This document shows positions 7,343 through 15,097 of a DNA stretch of 17,172 bases, in pieces. Position 1 is the first letter of the stretch. Every line of letters begins with the position of its first letter. The DNA comes from Flavobacteriaceae bacterium (GTDB lineage Bacteria > Bacteroidota > Bacteroidia > Flavobacteriales > Flavobacteriaceae). The notes beneath the pieces were generated by a model that saw only the letters and a list, made by a program, of their open reading frames with translations, was not told the DNA's origin and searched no databases. The stretch is from NCBI GenBank assembly GCA_023262245.1, contig JALRDC010000033.1:1-17172 (forward strand), given 5' to 3'. The position numbers and the translations under genes are program-made.

Positions 7343-8244
7343 TGAAGAGATTATTTTTATTATTCATGATTCTATTTATGGAGGTGAGGTCTCAAGATGC
7401 AACACCTATAGCTACCTATCCGTTTGAGTCTGACATAACCTATCAAAATAAACTAAGAGAGTTCATTAATTTATATGAAGCGCAACCTACCTTGTCTTTA
7501 TTAGACACCTTAGCACGATTTTCATTTCGACACAAAGATTGGGAATCGTCAATTTCTTATGCTCAGAAGGCGATTGATCAAAAACCAACTGCTCAAAGAT
7601 ACTTTCTTCTTGGTGGAGCAGCTGGATTTAGAGCCTTGGAGGTTTCGATTTTTTCCTCAATGAAATATATCAATATAATGAAACCCGCTTTTGAGAAAGC
7701 AATGCAATTGGAGCCAGAAAACATTCTTTATTTAAGGGCACAAGTTGATGTTTTAGTTGCTTTACCATCACTTTTAGGAGGAAGTATTGAAAAAGCTCAA
7801 AGTGTTATAGATAAAATGATAAAATTAGATCCAATTGAGGGGCTTTTGGCTCAGGGTTCTTTGTATGAAAATGGCAAGGACATAAAAAGAGCAAAAGAGG
7901 TTTATCTTCAAGTTATCGACTATTTAAACCAAACCTTAGGAAGTTGTAATGAGGATTTTATAAATTATCTCAAAAAAAGTAGAAGGGATCTTGCCTATGA
8001 TTTGGGACGTGTAACAGCAGATTTTGATTTAAACATCTCTTGGGGAGACTGTTCCTTATCCTATTTTGAGAGCACCTATGGGTTAAGTGATACTGTTCCT
8101 AAGACTTGGGTTTATTATCAATGGTTGCGATTGGTAAAAAAGGGAACTAATAGAGAACGGTTGAAAAGCTTAATTAGTAAAGTCATCCCTTTGGAAAATA
8201 AGTTTCCAAAGTTAGAGACCTTAATTGAAGAAATAAATTTATGA
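7339..8244 (+). CDS. Secreted or periplasmic TPR-repeat protein of unknown function
   Basis: The 301-residue product starts with a short signal peptide (about residues 2-18, ending near EVRS-Q). Helical repeats follow: HKDWESSISYAQKAID (about 67-82), a second unit with AFEKAMQLEPENILYL, and a third with IKRAKEVYLQVI. These resemble tetratricopeptide repeats. The central block with an LPSLLGGSIEKAQ segment recalls a known family of secreted TPR proteins in which a P-x-x-GG-x-x-KA motif follows an ELDP-type repeat. The role is unknown. The start may be ATG 7339 (ATGA overlap with obgE) or the adjacent ATG 7342. It overlaps mpl at the other end, also as ATGA, so it lies in a tight adk-obgE-TPR-mpl operon. 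A cell-envelope scaffold role is possible but unproven. Confidence 0.8.
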   Translation: MMKRLFLLFMILFMEVRSQDATPIATYPFESDITYQNKLREFINLYEAQPTLSLLDTLARFSFRHKDWESSISYAQKAIDQKPTAQRYFLLGGAAGFRALEVSIFSSMKYINIMKPAFEKAMQLEPENILYLRAQVDVLVALPSLLGGSIEKAQSVIDKMIKLDPIEGLLAQGSLYENGKDIKRAKEVYLQVIDYLNQTLGSCNEDFINYLKKSRRDLAYDLGRVTADFDLNISWGDCSLSYFESTYGLSDTVPKTWVYYQWLRLVKKGTNRERLKSLISKVIPLENKFPKLETLIEEINL

Positions 8245-9605
8245 TGCGGATACACTTTATTGCTATTGGTGGAAGTGCAATGCACAGTTTGGCACTAGCA
8301 ATGCATCAGTTAGGACATCAAGTGAGTGGCAGCGATGATGCGCTTTTTGAACCCTCCAAAAGTAATTTAAAGACTGCTGGTTTACTTCCCGATACACTGG
8401 GGTGGAATCCCAAAAGAATTCATTCAGAAATTGATGTAGTTGTCCTGGGGATGCACGCTAAAAAAGAGAATCCAGAATTGATAAAGGCTCAACAATTGAG
8501 ATTAAAAATCCAGTCCTATCCAGAGTTCTTGGCAGCACGTTCGCAGGATAAAACTCGCGTAGTCATAGCAGGGAGCCATGGAAAAACAACCATTACCTCC
8601 ATGATCTTACATGTATTAAATTATCACGAAAAGAAAACGGATTTGATGGTAGGTGCTCCTTTGGCTGATTTTAAGCAAACCCTTTTTCTTTCAGAAGAAA
8701 ATGATTTTTTACTGCTTGAAGGAGATGAATACTTATCATCTGCAATTGACCCAAAGCCGAAGTTTTTGTGGTATCAACCAGAAATTGCATTAATAAGCGG
8801 AATTGCATGGGATCATATCAATGTATTTCCCACTTTCGAAAATTATGTAGAACAATTTGATCGTTTTATATTCTCTATTCAAGCTGGGGGAGTACTTATT
8901 TATAATGCCGATGATGTCATTCTAAAAGAGCTGGTCGAAAATCATAACCACCCCATAAAGAAGATCCCTTATCACATTCCTGAACACTCCATCGAAACAG
9001 GTACTACCTATCTAAACACAACTGAAGGCAGTTTACCTCTTTCAATTTTTGGAAATCATAACCTGTATAATCTCGCTGGTGCTCAATGGGTTACACAATT
9101 GATGGGAATTGATGCTTCTGAGTTTTACGAGGCCATTCCGAGCTTTATGGGGGCGTCTAAAAGATTGGAACGGATTGGCAAGGGTAAAACAACTTTGCTG
9201 TTTAAGGACTTCGCACACGCACCTAGCAAAGTAAAGGCAACAGCCAAAGCCGTGAAAAAACAATTTAAAGATCAAAAAATTACACTCTGTTTAGAGTTAC
9301 ACACCTACAGTAGTTTGGATTCGAATTTTATAGAACAGTACGCAGGCTGCTTGGACGAGGCAGATGAAGCCATTGTATTTTATGATCCCGAGGCATTAAA
9401 AATTAAAAATAGAGAACCCATAGAACCCAAAACAATAAAAGCAGCCTTTAAGAATGCTTCTTTGTTGGTCTTTACAGAGTCAGGAGCCTTGAAAGAATAT
9501 TTATTTCAAAAACAATATCACAAAGAAGTCCTCGTCATGATGAGTTCGGGAAACTTTGGAAGTTTGGATTGGGAGAAGCTAATACAGCATGTGTCTTCTT
9601 TTTAA
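8241..9605 (+). CDS. mpl: UDP-N-acetylmuramate:L-alanyl-gamma-D-glutamyl-meso-diaminopimelate ligase Mpl
   Basis: Mpl reattaches the recycled murein tripeptide to UDP-MurNAc, feeding cell-wall fragments back into peptidoglycan synthesis. The 454-residue protein is a Mur-ligase-family enzyme: an N-terminal Rossmann-like IHFIAIGGSAMHSLA segment, the ATP loop AGSHGKTT (110-117), a central domain with LLLEGDEY and the SGIAWDHINVFP segment, and a C-terminal ligand domain with KDFAHAPSKVKA. The IGGSAMH and GDEY patterns and the length fit Mpl rather than MurC, which carries IGIGGxGMSGxA and occurs in the main mur cluster. The start may be ATG 8241 (overlapping the TPR stop) or the next ATG at 8244. 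Confidence 0.9.
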   Translation: MMRIHFIAIGGSAMHSLALAMHQLGHQVSGSDDALFEPSKSNLKTAGLLPDTLGWNPKRIHSEIDVVVLGMHAKKENPELIKAQQLRLKIQSYPEFLAARSQDKTRVVIAGSHGKTTITSMILHVLNYHEKKTDLMVGAPLADFKQTLFLSEENDFLLLEGDEYLSSAIDPKPKFLWYQPEIALISGIAWDHINVFPTFENYVEQFDRFIFSIQAGGVLIYNADDVILKELVENHNHPIKKIPYHIPEHSIETGTTYLNTTEGSLPLSIFGNHNLYNLAGAQWVTQLMGIDASEFYEAIPSFMGASKRLERIGKGKTTLLFKDFAHAPSKVKATAKAVKKQFKDQKITLCLELHTYSSLDSNFIEQYAGCLDEADEAIVFYDPEALKIKNREPIEPKTIKAAFKNASLLVFTESGALKEYLFQKQYHKEVLVMMSSGNFGSLDWEKLIQHVSSF

Positions 9606-9663
9606 GTGTATTGCTAGTTTGTAAAGATTCTTATCTTGTAGAACCTTTAAAATTGCCCCTAAA

Positions 9664-10356
9664 ATGAAACCCAAATCGTTATCCATAAAACAATGGGATG
9701 ATCTAGATCGTCCAAGAGAAAAGTTAAAAATGCATGGGGGAACGGCTTTAAGTAATTCTGAATTATTTGCCATTTTGATTGGTAGTGGAACTACAAATGA
9801 AAGCGCAGTAGGGCTCATGCAAAGAATTCTTTCTAGCGTTGATAACGATTTAAATAAATTTCAGCGATTATCTCTAGAGCAATTAATGAAATTTAAGGGG
9901 ATTGGTGAGGCAAAAGCAATAAAATTAAAAGCAGCAATAGAACTAAACAAGAGAGTTCAGCAATTCTCCAAAAAAAAGGACCTTGTTTTAATTTCAAGTA
10001 AAAAAGTTAATGACTTTATTTCAACAGATCTTATTGGACTCCCTCATGAAGAATTTTGGGTTTTGTATTTGAATCAATCGTCAAGACTGATTGAAAAATA
10101 TCGTTTGAGCAAGGGAGGTATTACACAAACTGTAGTTGATATTAGACTGGCTTTTAAGCGAGCTTTTGAGGTAGGTGCAACTGCTTTAATTCTGGTTCAT
10201 AATCACCCCTCTGGAGCTTTAGTTCCCAGTACAAGTGATAAAGAAATTACAAGAAAATTTAAGACCGCGGCAACTCAAGTGGATCTTAGGATTTTAGACC
10301 ACCTCATTGTATCAGAAAAAGGTTATTTTAGCTTTGCCGATGAACAGCTTTTGTAA
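9664..10356 (+). CDS. radC: RadC family JAB/MPN-domain protein
   Basis: The 230-residue product matches RadC/YeeS (UPF0758). It has an N-terminal helix-hairpin-helix-like segment (FKGIGEAKAIKLKAAIEL, about 78-95) and a C-terminal JAB/MPN metallo-domain with the zinc pattern HNHPSG (179-184) and Asp192, giving HxH-x10-D, plus an upstream Glu in the PHEEFWVLYLN segment. All expected metal ligands are present. The molecular role is unsettled; the old DNA-repair assignment for RadC has been questioned, and the JAB fold suggests hydrolase chemistry. The copy here sits in a housekeeping neighbourhood, not in a mobile element. Its TAA stop directly abuts the ATG of the next gene, so the two are cotranscribed. 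Confidence 0.93.
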   Translation: MKPKSLSIKQWDDLDRPREKLKMHGGTALSNSELFAILIGSGTTNESAVGLMQRILSSVDNDLNKFQRLSLEQLMKFKGIGEAKAIKLKAAIELNKRVQQFSKKKDLVLISSKKVNDFISTDLIGLPHEEFWVLYLNQSSRLIEKYRLSKGGITQTVVDIRLAFKRAFEVGATALILVHNHPSGALVPSTSDKEITRKFKTAATQVDLRILDHLIVSEKGYFSFADEQLL

Positions 10357-11649
10357 ATGCTACTAGTATATACGCATAAGATTACACCTAGGGTATCCTA
10401 TATTTTTAAACATATATTTGAACAGATGTTAGGCTATGATGTAGGCTTAACCTCTGCAGTTGAAGAATTTGTAGCACATTCTGGACCAAAATTTAGCTAC
10501 ACCACAAAACCGCTAGGGGGAGAACTTTTTATTTCTTCTCACAACCTTTTATTTGAACAAGGAGTTGTTTCTCAAGAAATAACGGTTGAATATTGGGAAA
10601 CGCTCCCTATTTTTTTCAAAACCCATTCTGAAGGGATATGCCCTTTTGATCTTTTTGCAGCTAGCTTCTATCTTTTGAGTCGTTATGAAGAAACCTTGCC
10701 TCACATAAAAACTGCAAAAGGTCACTTTGATGCGTCTGAAAGTTTGGCAAAGCAACATCATTTTTTAGAACAGCCTGTTGTCGATTTATGGGTATTCAAA
10801 TTTCATGAAATTTTGACATCTCATATAGAAGCATTTGAAAGCATCCAGAAGGTAAGTCCTCAAAAAGAAATATTAATTGAAGTGCCTCTAGCTTTTAAAT
10901 ACAAATTTAGAAGTCCTTTGGTAGCACTAGGAAGTTTTTTACATTCCCTTTGGAGGCTTGATATTAAAGAGCTTTTGATTCAAGTCTTTGTTTTGTTACG
11001 AATAAAAAAAGACCCTTATGATAGTTTTGAATCATGGAATTGGTGGTTTGCATCTTCGACTGTAAAGCCAAAAATATTTTTTCTTTTATCTAAAAGTTCT
11101 TCTTACCAATCTACCATCTCCGTATTTAATTTAGGCTACAGAAAAATCATTAAACAAATAGGAGATCTATTTCCATTGGGAGTTTTGGCATCTATTAAAT
11201 CACAATTAAAACCGCAGGAAAATTTTTCGAGAGAGAAGAAAGACTTTCAAAACTTAACTCACAGAGTAATTTCTGAAGTACGTTGGAGCAATGGAATCAG
11301 AAATGTGACCAAGGATTACAACACCTTAGCCGATTTTGAATTTAACTCAGATTACAGTATGGGTTATTTAGATCAGATTGGTTTTCGAGCTGGTACAGCA
11401 ACACCTTTTCATTTTTATGATGTATCCAATGAGTTTCAACTCCCCCTAAAAGTACATCCCGTATTTGCAACAGAGGGAGGGTTAAGGAATAAGAAATCAA
11501 ATCAAGTTTTTTCTATGCTTGAAGAAGTTTATCAAAAGCTACCTCTAAGCAGTTCCAAATGTACAGTGGTTTTGACCAATGCTTTCTTGTATCCTAATTG
11601 GAAAAACAATACCTTACAAAAAGGATTTCAAGACTATATTTGTGATTAA
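10357..11649 (+). CDS. DUF7033/polysaccharide deacetylase-like protein, active site apparently lost
   Basis: The 430-residue protein resembles the Bacteroidota proteins with an N-terminal DUF7033 domain and a C-terminal NodB-like deacetylase domain. Recognisable family landmarks include CPFDLFAASFYLLSRYEE (about 95-112), KDPYDSFE, DYSMGYLDQIGFRAGTATPFHFYDV (about 332-356) and KVHPV (365-369). From memory of typical members, however, the catalytic positions differ. The usual YDID segment is IEVPLA (Val176, Pro177 replace Asp). GVHPS is GVLAS (Leu277). SRQH is replaced around VRWSNG (308-313). The terminal WHN is LTN (406-408). This suggests a non-catalytic relative, though only alignment can prove it. 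No signal peptide is visible. It abuts radC and overlaps the HAD gene. Confidence 0.75.
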   Translation: MLLVYTHKITPRVSYIFKHIFEQMLGYDVGLTSAVEEFVAHSGPKFSYTTKPLGGELFISSHNLLFEQGVVSQEITVEYWETLPIFFKTHSEGICPFDLFAASFYLLSRYEETLPHIKTAKGHFDASESLAKQHHFLEQPVVDLWVFKFHEILTSHIEAFESIQKVSPQKEILIEVPLAFKYKFRSPLVALGSFLHSLWRLDIKELLIQVFVLLRIKKDPYDSFESWNWWFASSTVKPKIFFLLSKSSSYQSTISVFNLGYRKIIKQIGDLFPLGVLASIKSQLKPQENFSREKKDFQNLTHRVISEVRWSNGIRNVTKDYNTLADFEFNSDYSMGYLDQIGFRAGTATPFHFYDVSNEFQLPLKVHPVFATEGGLRNKKSNQVFSMLEEVYQKLPLSSSKCTVVLTNAFLYPNWKNNTLQKGFQDYICD

Positions 11650-12337
11650 TACCGAATCACTTACTGACATTTTTTTTGATTTAGACCATACCTTATGGGA
11701 TTTTGAAAAAAACTCAGCCCTTACTTTTAAGTTGATATTTGATCAATTAGATTTCTCTATAAACCTAGACGATTTTCTTTTAGAATATACCCCTATAAAT
11801 CATGCTTATTGGAAATTATACAGAGAAAATAAGATCAGTCAAGATGGACTCAGAATCAATCGTTTAACACATACTTTTGAGACAATCAATTTTGATGTGA
11901 ATCGATCTCAAATAAAAGAAATTTCGGAACTCTACATAAGGCATCTAAGCAGCTTTCCCCATTTATTTGATGGAACGCACGAGTTACTCAATAATCTAAA
12001 AAAACAATACCGACTTCATATCATTACCAATGGCTTTGAACAAGTACAGCATTTTAAGATTAAAAATTCGGGTCTTGAGCCATATTTTGACAACACTTTT
12101 ACAGCAGAAAAAGTAGGTTATAAAAAACCCCACCCACAAATTTTTCAAACAGCTTTAAAAATAGCAAATACTTCAAACAATACCTCTTTAATGATTGGGG
12201 ATAGTCTAGAAGCTGATATAGAAGGTGCACTAAAAGTTGGTATGCAAGCAATTCATTTTAACTCTCATGCGGAAGAAGAACACAAGAAATGCCCTATTAT
12301 TTATTCTTTAGCTGATTTGGACTTTCTGATTAACTAA
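11642..12337 (+). CDS. YjjG-type HAD-superfamily hydrolase (probable pyrimidine 5'-nucleotidase)
   Basis: This protein, 231 residues from the chosen start, is a haloacid dehalogenase-like phosphatase. Motif I is DLDHT with nucleophile Asp13 and acid/base Asp15 (FFDLDHTLWDF), motif II is ITNG (Thr129), motif III Lys162 (KKPHPQIF), and motif IV GDSLEAD (Asp187, Asp192). FFDLDHTLWDF and the helical cap match the YjjG branch, which dephosphorylates nucleoside monophosphates including non-canonical ones; substrate here is inferred. I place the start at GTG 11642 because family members begin only about 8 residues before DIFFDLD. An ATG at 11579 would add 21 unlikely residues inside the upstream gene. 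The GTG start overlaps that gene by 8 bases. Confidence 0.88.
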   Translation: MINTESLTDIFFDLDHTLWDFEKNSALTFKLIFDQLDFSINLDDFLLEYTPINHAYWKLYRENKISQDGLRINRLTHTFETINFDVNRSQIKEISELYIRHLSSFPHLFDGTHELLNNLKKQYRLHIITNGFEQVQHFKIKNSGLEPYFDNTFTAEKVGYKKPHPQIFQTALKIANTSNNTSLMIGDSLEADIEGALKVGMQAIHFNSHAEEEHKKCPIIYSLADLDFLIN

Positions 12338-12372
12338 GTTTTTTTGAAAGGGTTAATGCCAACTATAATCCT

Positions 12373-12380
12373 TATTTTTG
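12373..12380 (+). promoter_or_regulatory. TAnnTTTG-like element just upstream of the MazG-like gene
   Basis: TATTTTTG matches the -7 consensus but ends only 3 bases before the ATG at 12384, so a transcript from it would be leaderless or nearly so. A TTG at 12344-12346 is 26 bases upstream, longer than usual. It may be a real promoter for the MazG-like/aroA pair or a chance match. Confidence 0.3.
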
Positions 12381-12383
12381 GGC

Positions 12384-12713
12384 ATGGAATTAAGCGGAGC
12401 ACAAAAAGCAGTTGACGACTGGATTAAGTCCCATGGCGTTCGATATTTCAACGAATTGACTAATATGGCGCAACTAACCGAAGAAGTTGGAGAGGTAGCA
12501 AGAATAATCGCGAGGCGTTATGGAGAACAATCCGAAAAAGAAAGCGATAAGGAAAAAGATTTAGGGGAGGAGTTAGCCGATGTTATTTTTGTGGCTTTGT
12601 GCTTAGCCAATCAAACAGGAGTGGACCTCAATGCTGCTTTTGAGAAGAAACTAAGTGAAAAGTCAAAACGGGATCACGATCGGCATCACAACAACCCGAA
12701 ATTAAAATCCTAA
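12384..12713 (+). CDS. MazG-like nucleotide pyrophosphohydrolase
   Basis: The 109-residue protein is a single-domain all-alpha NTP pyrophosphohydrolase of the MazG/dUTPase-like group. The metal-binding pattern ExxE (Glu34, Glu37) followed by ExxD (Glu63, Asp66) is complete: LTEEVGEVAR then GEELADVIF. Such enzymes hydrolyse (d)NTPs to monophosphates and pyrophosphate and are often thought to clean the nucleotide pool; substrate is not readable from sequence. I use ATG 12384. An in-frame TTG at 12378 would add only two residues and lies inside the TATTTTTG motif. The upstream neighbour encodes a nucleotidase-like HAD enzyme, so a shared nucleotide-sanitising role is conceivable. aroA follows after 7 bases. 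Confidence 0.9.
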   Translation: MELSGAQKAVDDWIKSHGVRYFNELTNMAQLTEEVGEVARIIARRYGEQSEKESDKEKDLGEELADVIFVALCLANQTGVDLNAAFEKKLSEKSKRDHDRHHNNPKLKS

Positions 12714-12720
12714 GTTTTAG

Positions 12721-13944
12721 ATGAAGGTAAAATTATCTCACCCAAGTCAAATTTGTAAAGGGGAACTCAATATTACGGGCTCTAAAAGCGAAACAAACAG
12801 ATTGCTTTTTTTGCAAGCTGTTTTATCAGGGTTTGAAATTGAAAATAATTCAAATTCGGACGATAGCAAGGCGATGCAAGCTGCATTATCTTCAAATGAA
12901 AAGTTGATTGATATTCATCATGCCGGAACCGCCATGCGATTTTTAACAGCTTACTTTTCTCACCAAGAAGGAAGAGAGGTCGTTTTGACAGGATCTCAAC
13001 GGATGCAAGAACGTCCGATAAAAATTCTTGTAGAAGCCTTGCAAACTCTTGGTGCATCTATTTCTTATGAAAAACAAGAAGGCTATCCACCTTTACGTAT
13101 TCTAGGAAAAACATTAGAAGGAGGAAGTGTGAGTTTACCCGCAAATATCAGTAGTCAATACATCTCCTCATTATTACTACTTGGACCTGTGTTGAAAAAA
13201 GGTATTGAATTAAACCTTGTGGGAAAAATAACCTCGATTCCCTATATAAACATGACGTTAGCTTTACTAGAGAAATTGGGAGTAGATACAAATTTCAAAG
13301 GGCAGAAAATAAAAGTAAACTACCTTGAAAATCCACAAAAAAAGAAGCTGATTGTAGAGTCTGACTGGAGTTCAGCATCCTATTATTTTAGCATCGCAGC
13401 TCTTTCAGAAGAAGCTGAAATTCATTTAACAAGTTATAAAGAAGACAGCTTACAAGGAGATTCGATTTTAAGGTCAATTTATGAACCCTTGGGAGTAAAC
13501 TCCCATATTGAAGGAACGAAGCTGATCCTAACAAAGAAAAAAGTATCCTTACCAAATAAAATTAAATGGGATCTTTCCAAAGCTCCAGACATAGCCCAAA
13601 CCCTTGCAGTAAGTTGTTATGGTTTGGGTATAGGATGTGATTTAGTGGGATTACATACTTTAAAAATCAAAGAAACCGACCGCTTAGTGGCTTTAAATCA
13701 AGAACTCTCAAAACTTGGGGCAACAATTACCGTTACGGATAGGAGTTTGCATTTATCAGCAGGACAAAATTTGATCAAAGGTTGTTCCATACCCACCTAT
13801 AACGACCATCGCATGGCAATGGCTTTTGCGCCTCTGGCATTAAAAATCCCCCTTTCTATAGAGGAAGCAGGAGTGGTTTCTAAGTCTTATCCGAGTTTTT
13901 GGAAGGACTTAAAACAACTTGAATTTAAAATAGAAAAGAGATAA
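12721..13944 (+). CDS. aroA: 3-phosphoshikimate 1-carboxyvinyltransferase (EPSP synthase)
   Basis: AroA transfers enolpyruvyl from PEP to shikimate-3-phosphate, the sixth step of the shikimate pathway toward aromatic amino acids. Motifs are in order: SKSETNR (21-27) binding PEP and substrate, AGTAMRF (68-74), the ERPI stretch near residue 97, PDIAQ with Asp290, KETDR (317-321), and NDHRMAM (361-367). All key charged positions that I can check are present. At 407 residues it is slightly shorter than E. coli AroA (427), normal for Flavobacteriia. It begins 7 bases after the MazG-like gene. queA downstream has its own promoter. Confidence 0.96.
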   Translation: MKVKLSHPSQICKGELNITGSKSETNRLLFLQAVLSGFEIENNSNSDDSKAMQAALSSNEKLIDIHHAGTAMRFLTAYFSHQEGREVVLTGSQRMQERPIKILVEALQTLGASISYEKQEGYPPLRILGKTLEGGSVSLPANISSQYISSLLLLGPVLKKGIELNLVGKITSIPYINMTLALLEKLGVDTNFKGQKIKVNYLENPQKKKLIVESDWSSASYYFSIAALSEEAEIHLTSYKEDSLQGDSILRSIYEPLGVNSHIEGTKLILTKKKVSLPNKIKWDLSKAPDIAQTLAVSCYGLGIGCDLVGLHTLKIKETDRLVALNQELSKLGATITVTDRSLHLSAGQNLIKGCSIPTYNDHRMAMAFAPLALKIPLSIEEAGVVSKSYPSFWKDLKQLEFKIEKR

Positions 13945-13956
13945 TTGCCAATTTAC

Positions 13957-13988
13957 TTGACAACCCCTATTACAAGATGGTATATTTG
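13957..13988 (+). promoter_or_regulatory. Putative promoter of queA
   Basis: TTG at 13957-13959 is followed after 21 bases by TATATTTG at 13981-13988, matching the Bacteroidota TTG / TAnnTTTG pattern at accepted spacing. The queA ATG is 17 bases further on. This is the best-formed promoter in the window. Confidence 0.6.
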
Positions 13989-14005
13989 CAGCCTAAAAAT
14001 ATTTA

Positions 14006-15055
14006 ATGAAGTTATCAGATTTTCAATTCGAACTCCCCAATGCTCTTTTAGCACAAAGACCTGCGCAGGATCGAGACGAGTCTCGTCTTATGGTTTTAAA
14101 CCGCAAAGAAGAAACCATAGAACACCACACCTTTAAAGACGTCATTAATTTTTTTGATGAGGGAGATGTAATGGTTCTTAACAACACTAAAGTTTTTCCT
14201 GCCCGACTATTTGGAAACAAAGAAAAAACAGGAGCCCGTATCGAAGTGTTTTTACTGCGAGAACTCAATCAAGAACAGCGTTTGTGGGACGTTTTGGTTG
14301 ACCCTGCAAGAAAAATTAGAATTGGAAATAAATTGTATTTTGGTAATGATGACAGTCTGGTAGCAGAAGTTATCGATAATACAACCTCTCGAGGAAGAAC
14401 ACTAAGATTTCTTTTTGATGGGAGTTATTCTGAGTTTCGCTCAAAACTGAAAGAGTTGGGACAAACCCCATTACCCAAATACATTAAACGTCCAATAGAT
14501 GAAGAAGATCAAGAGCGTTATCAAACGATTTATGCCAAGCATGAAGGAGCTGTTGCCGCACCTACAGCAGGTCTTCACTTTTCAAAACACCTGCTCAAAC
14601 GTCTTGAAATCAAGGGTATTGATTTGGCAGAACTCACTTTACACGTTGGTCTAGGAACCTTTAGCGCTGTAGAAGTAGAAGATTTGTCCAAACACAAAAT
14701 GGACTCTGAAGAATTAATTATTGACGCTACTGCTGTCTCTAAAGTAAACGAGGCAAAAGCCAACCGCAGAAAAATATGTGCGGTAGGAACAACAGTGATG
14801 CGCGGACTTGAAAGTTCTGTTTCTTCTTCAGGACAACTGAATGAATATAAAGGATGGACACATAAATTCATTTTTCCCCCTTACGAATTTTCTATTGCAA
14901 ATAGTATGATAACAAATTTCCACACCCCAAAGTCAACTTTGTTGATGATGGTATCTGCTTTTGCCGATAGAGAATTTATAAAACATGCATATAACATTGC
15001 CATCAAAGAAAAGTATAACTTTTACTCCTATGGAGATGCAATGCTCATCTTATAA
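14006..15055 (+). CDS. queA: S-adenosylmethionine:tRNA ribosyltransferase-isomerase QueA
   Basis: QueA transfers and isomerises the ribosyl group of SAM onto preQ1-modified tRNA to make epoxyqueuosine in the wobble position of GUN-anticodon tRNAs. The 349-residue length is typical. Conserved stretches visible include FELPNALLAQRPAQDRDESRLMVL (8-31), VMVLNNTKVFPARL, VAAPTAGLHFS (183-193), LHVGLGTFSAVE, and the terminal YSYGDAMLI. Start ATG 14006 fits the usual MKLSDF opening and lies 17 bases after the -7 motif. An intrinsic terminator follows 6 bases after the stop. The reaction needs preQ1-tRNA made elsewhere in the genome. Confidence 0.97.
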   Translation: MKLSDFQFELPNALLAQRPAQDRDESRLMVLNRKEETIEHHTFKDVINFFDEGDVMVLNNTKVFPARLFGNKEKTGARIEVFLLRELNQEQRLWDVLVDPARKIRIGNKLYFGNDDSLVAEVIDNTTSRGRTLRFLFDGSYSEFRSKLKELGQTPLPKYIKRPIDEEDQERYQTIYAKHEGAVAAPTAGLHFSKHLLKRLEIKGIDLAELTLHVGLGTFSAVEVEDLSKHKMDSEELIIDATAVSKVNEAKANRRKICAVGTTVMRGLESSVSSSGQLNEYKGWTHKFIFPPYEFSIANSMITNFHTPKSTLLMMVSAFADREFIKHAYNIAIKEKYNFYSYGDAMLIL

Positions 15056-15061
15056 ATTTTC

Positions 15062-15087
15062 AAAAACCGCAGTAATGCGGTTTTTTT
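15062..15087 (+). terminator. Intrinsic terminator after queA
   Basis: AAAAACCGCA (15062-15071) pairs perfectly with TGCGGTTTTT (15076-15085) around a GTAA loop, and the T-run continues to 15087. The A-tract/stem/T-tract layout could also stop transcription from the other strand, but no minus-strand gene converges on it. Confidence 0.8.
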
Positions 15088-15097
15088 ATTCAGCATA

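Noticed and set aside
9606..9663. Promoter for radC (TATCTTGT at 9632-9639 with a TTG 18 bases upstream)
   Set aside because: The -7 site misses two of six fixed positions of TAnnTTTG; possible but not strong enough to list.
11579..11641. ATG at 11579 as start of the HAD phosphatase, adding 21 residues
   Set aside because: It would lie wholly inside the end of the preceding gene, and family members start about 8 residues before the DIFFDLD motif, which fits GTG 11642.
12378..12383. TTG at 12378 as start of the MazG-like gene
   Set aside because: ATG 12384 is two codons later and is the stronger start; the TTG is part of the TATTTTTG motif.
12782..13057. Minus-strand open frame inside aroA
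   Set aside because: It overlaps conserved aroA motifs and has no recognisable protein features.
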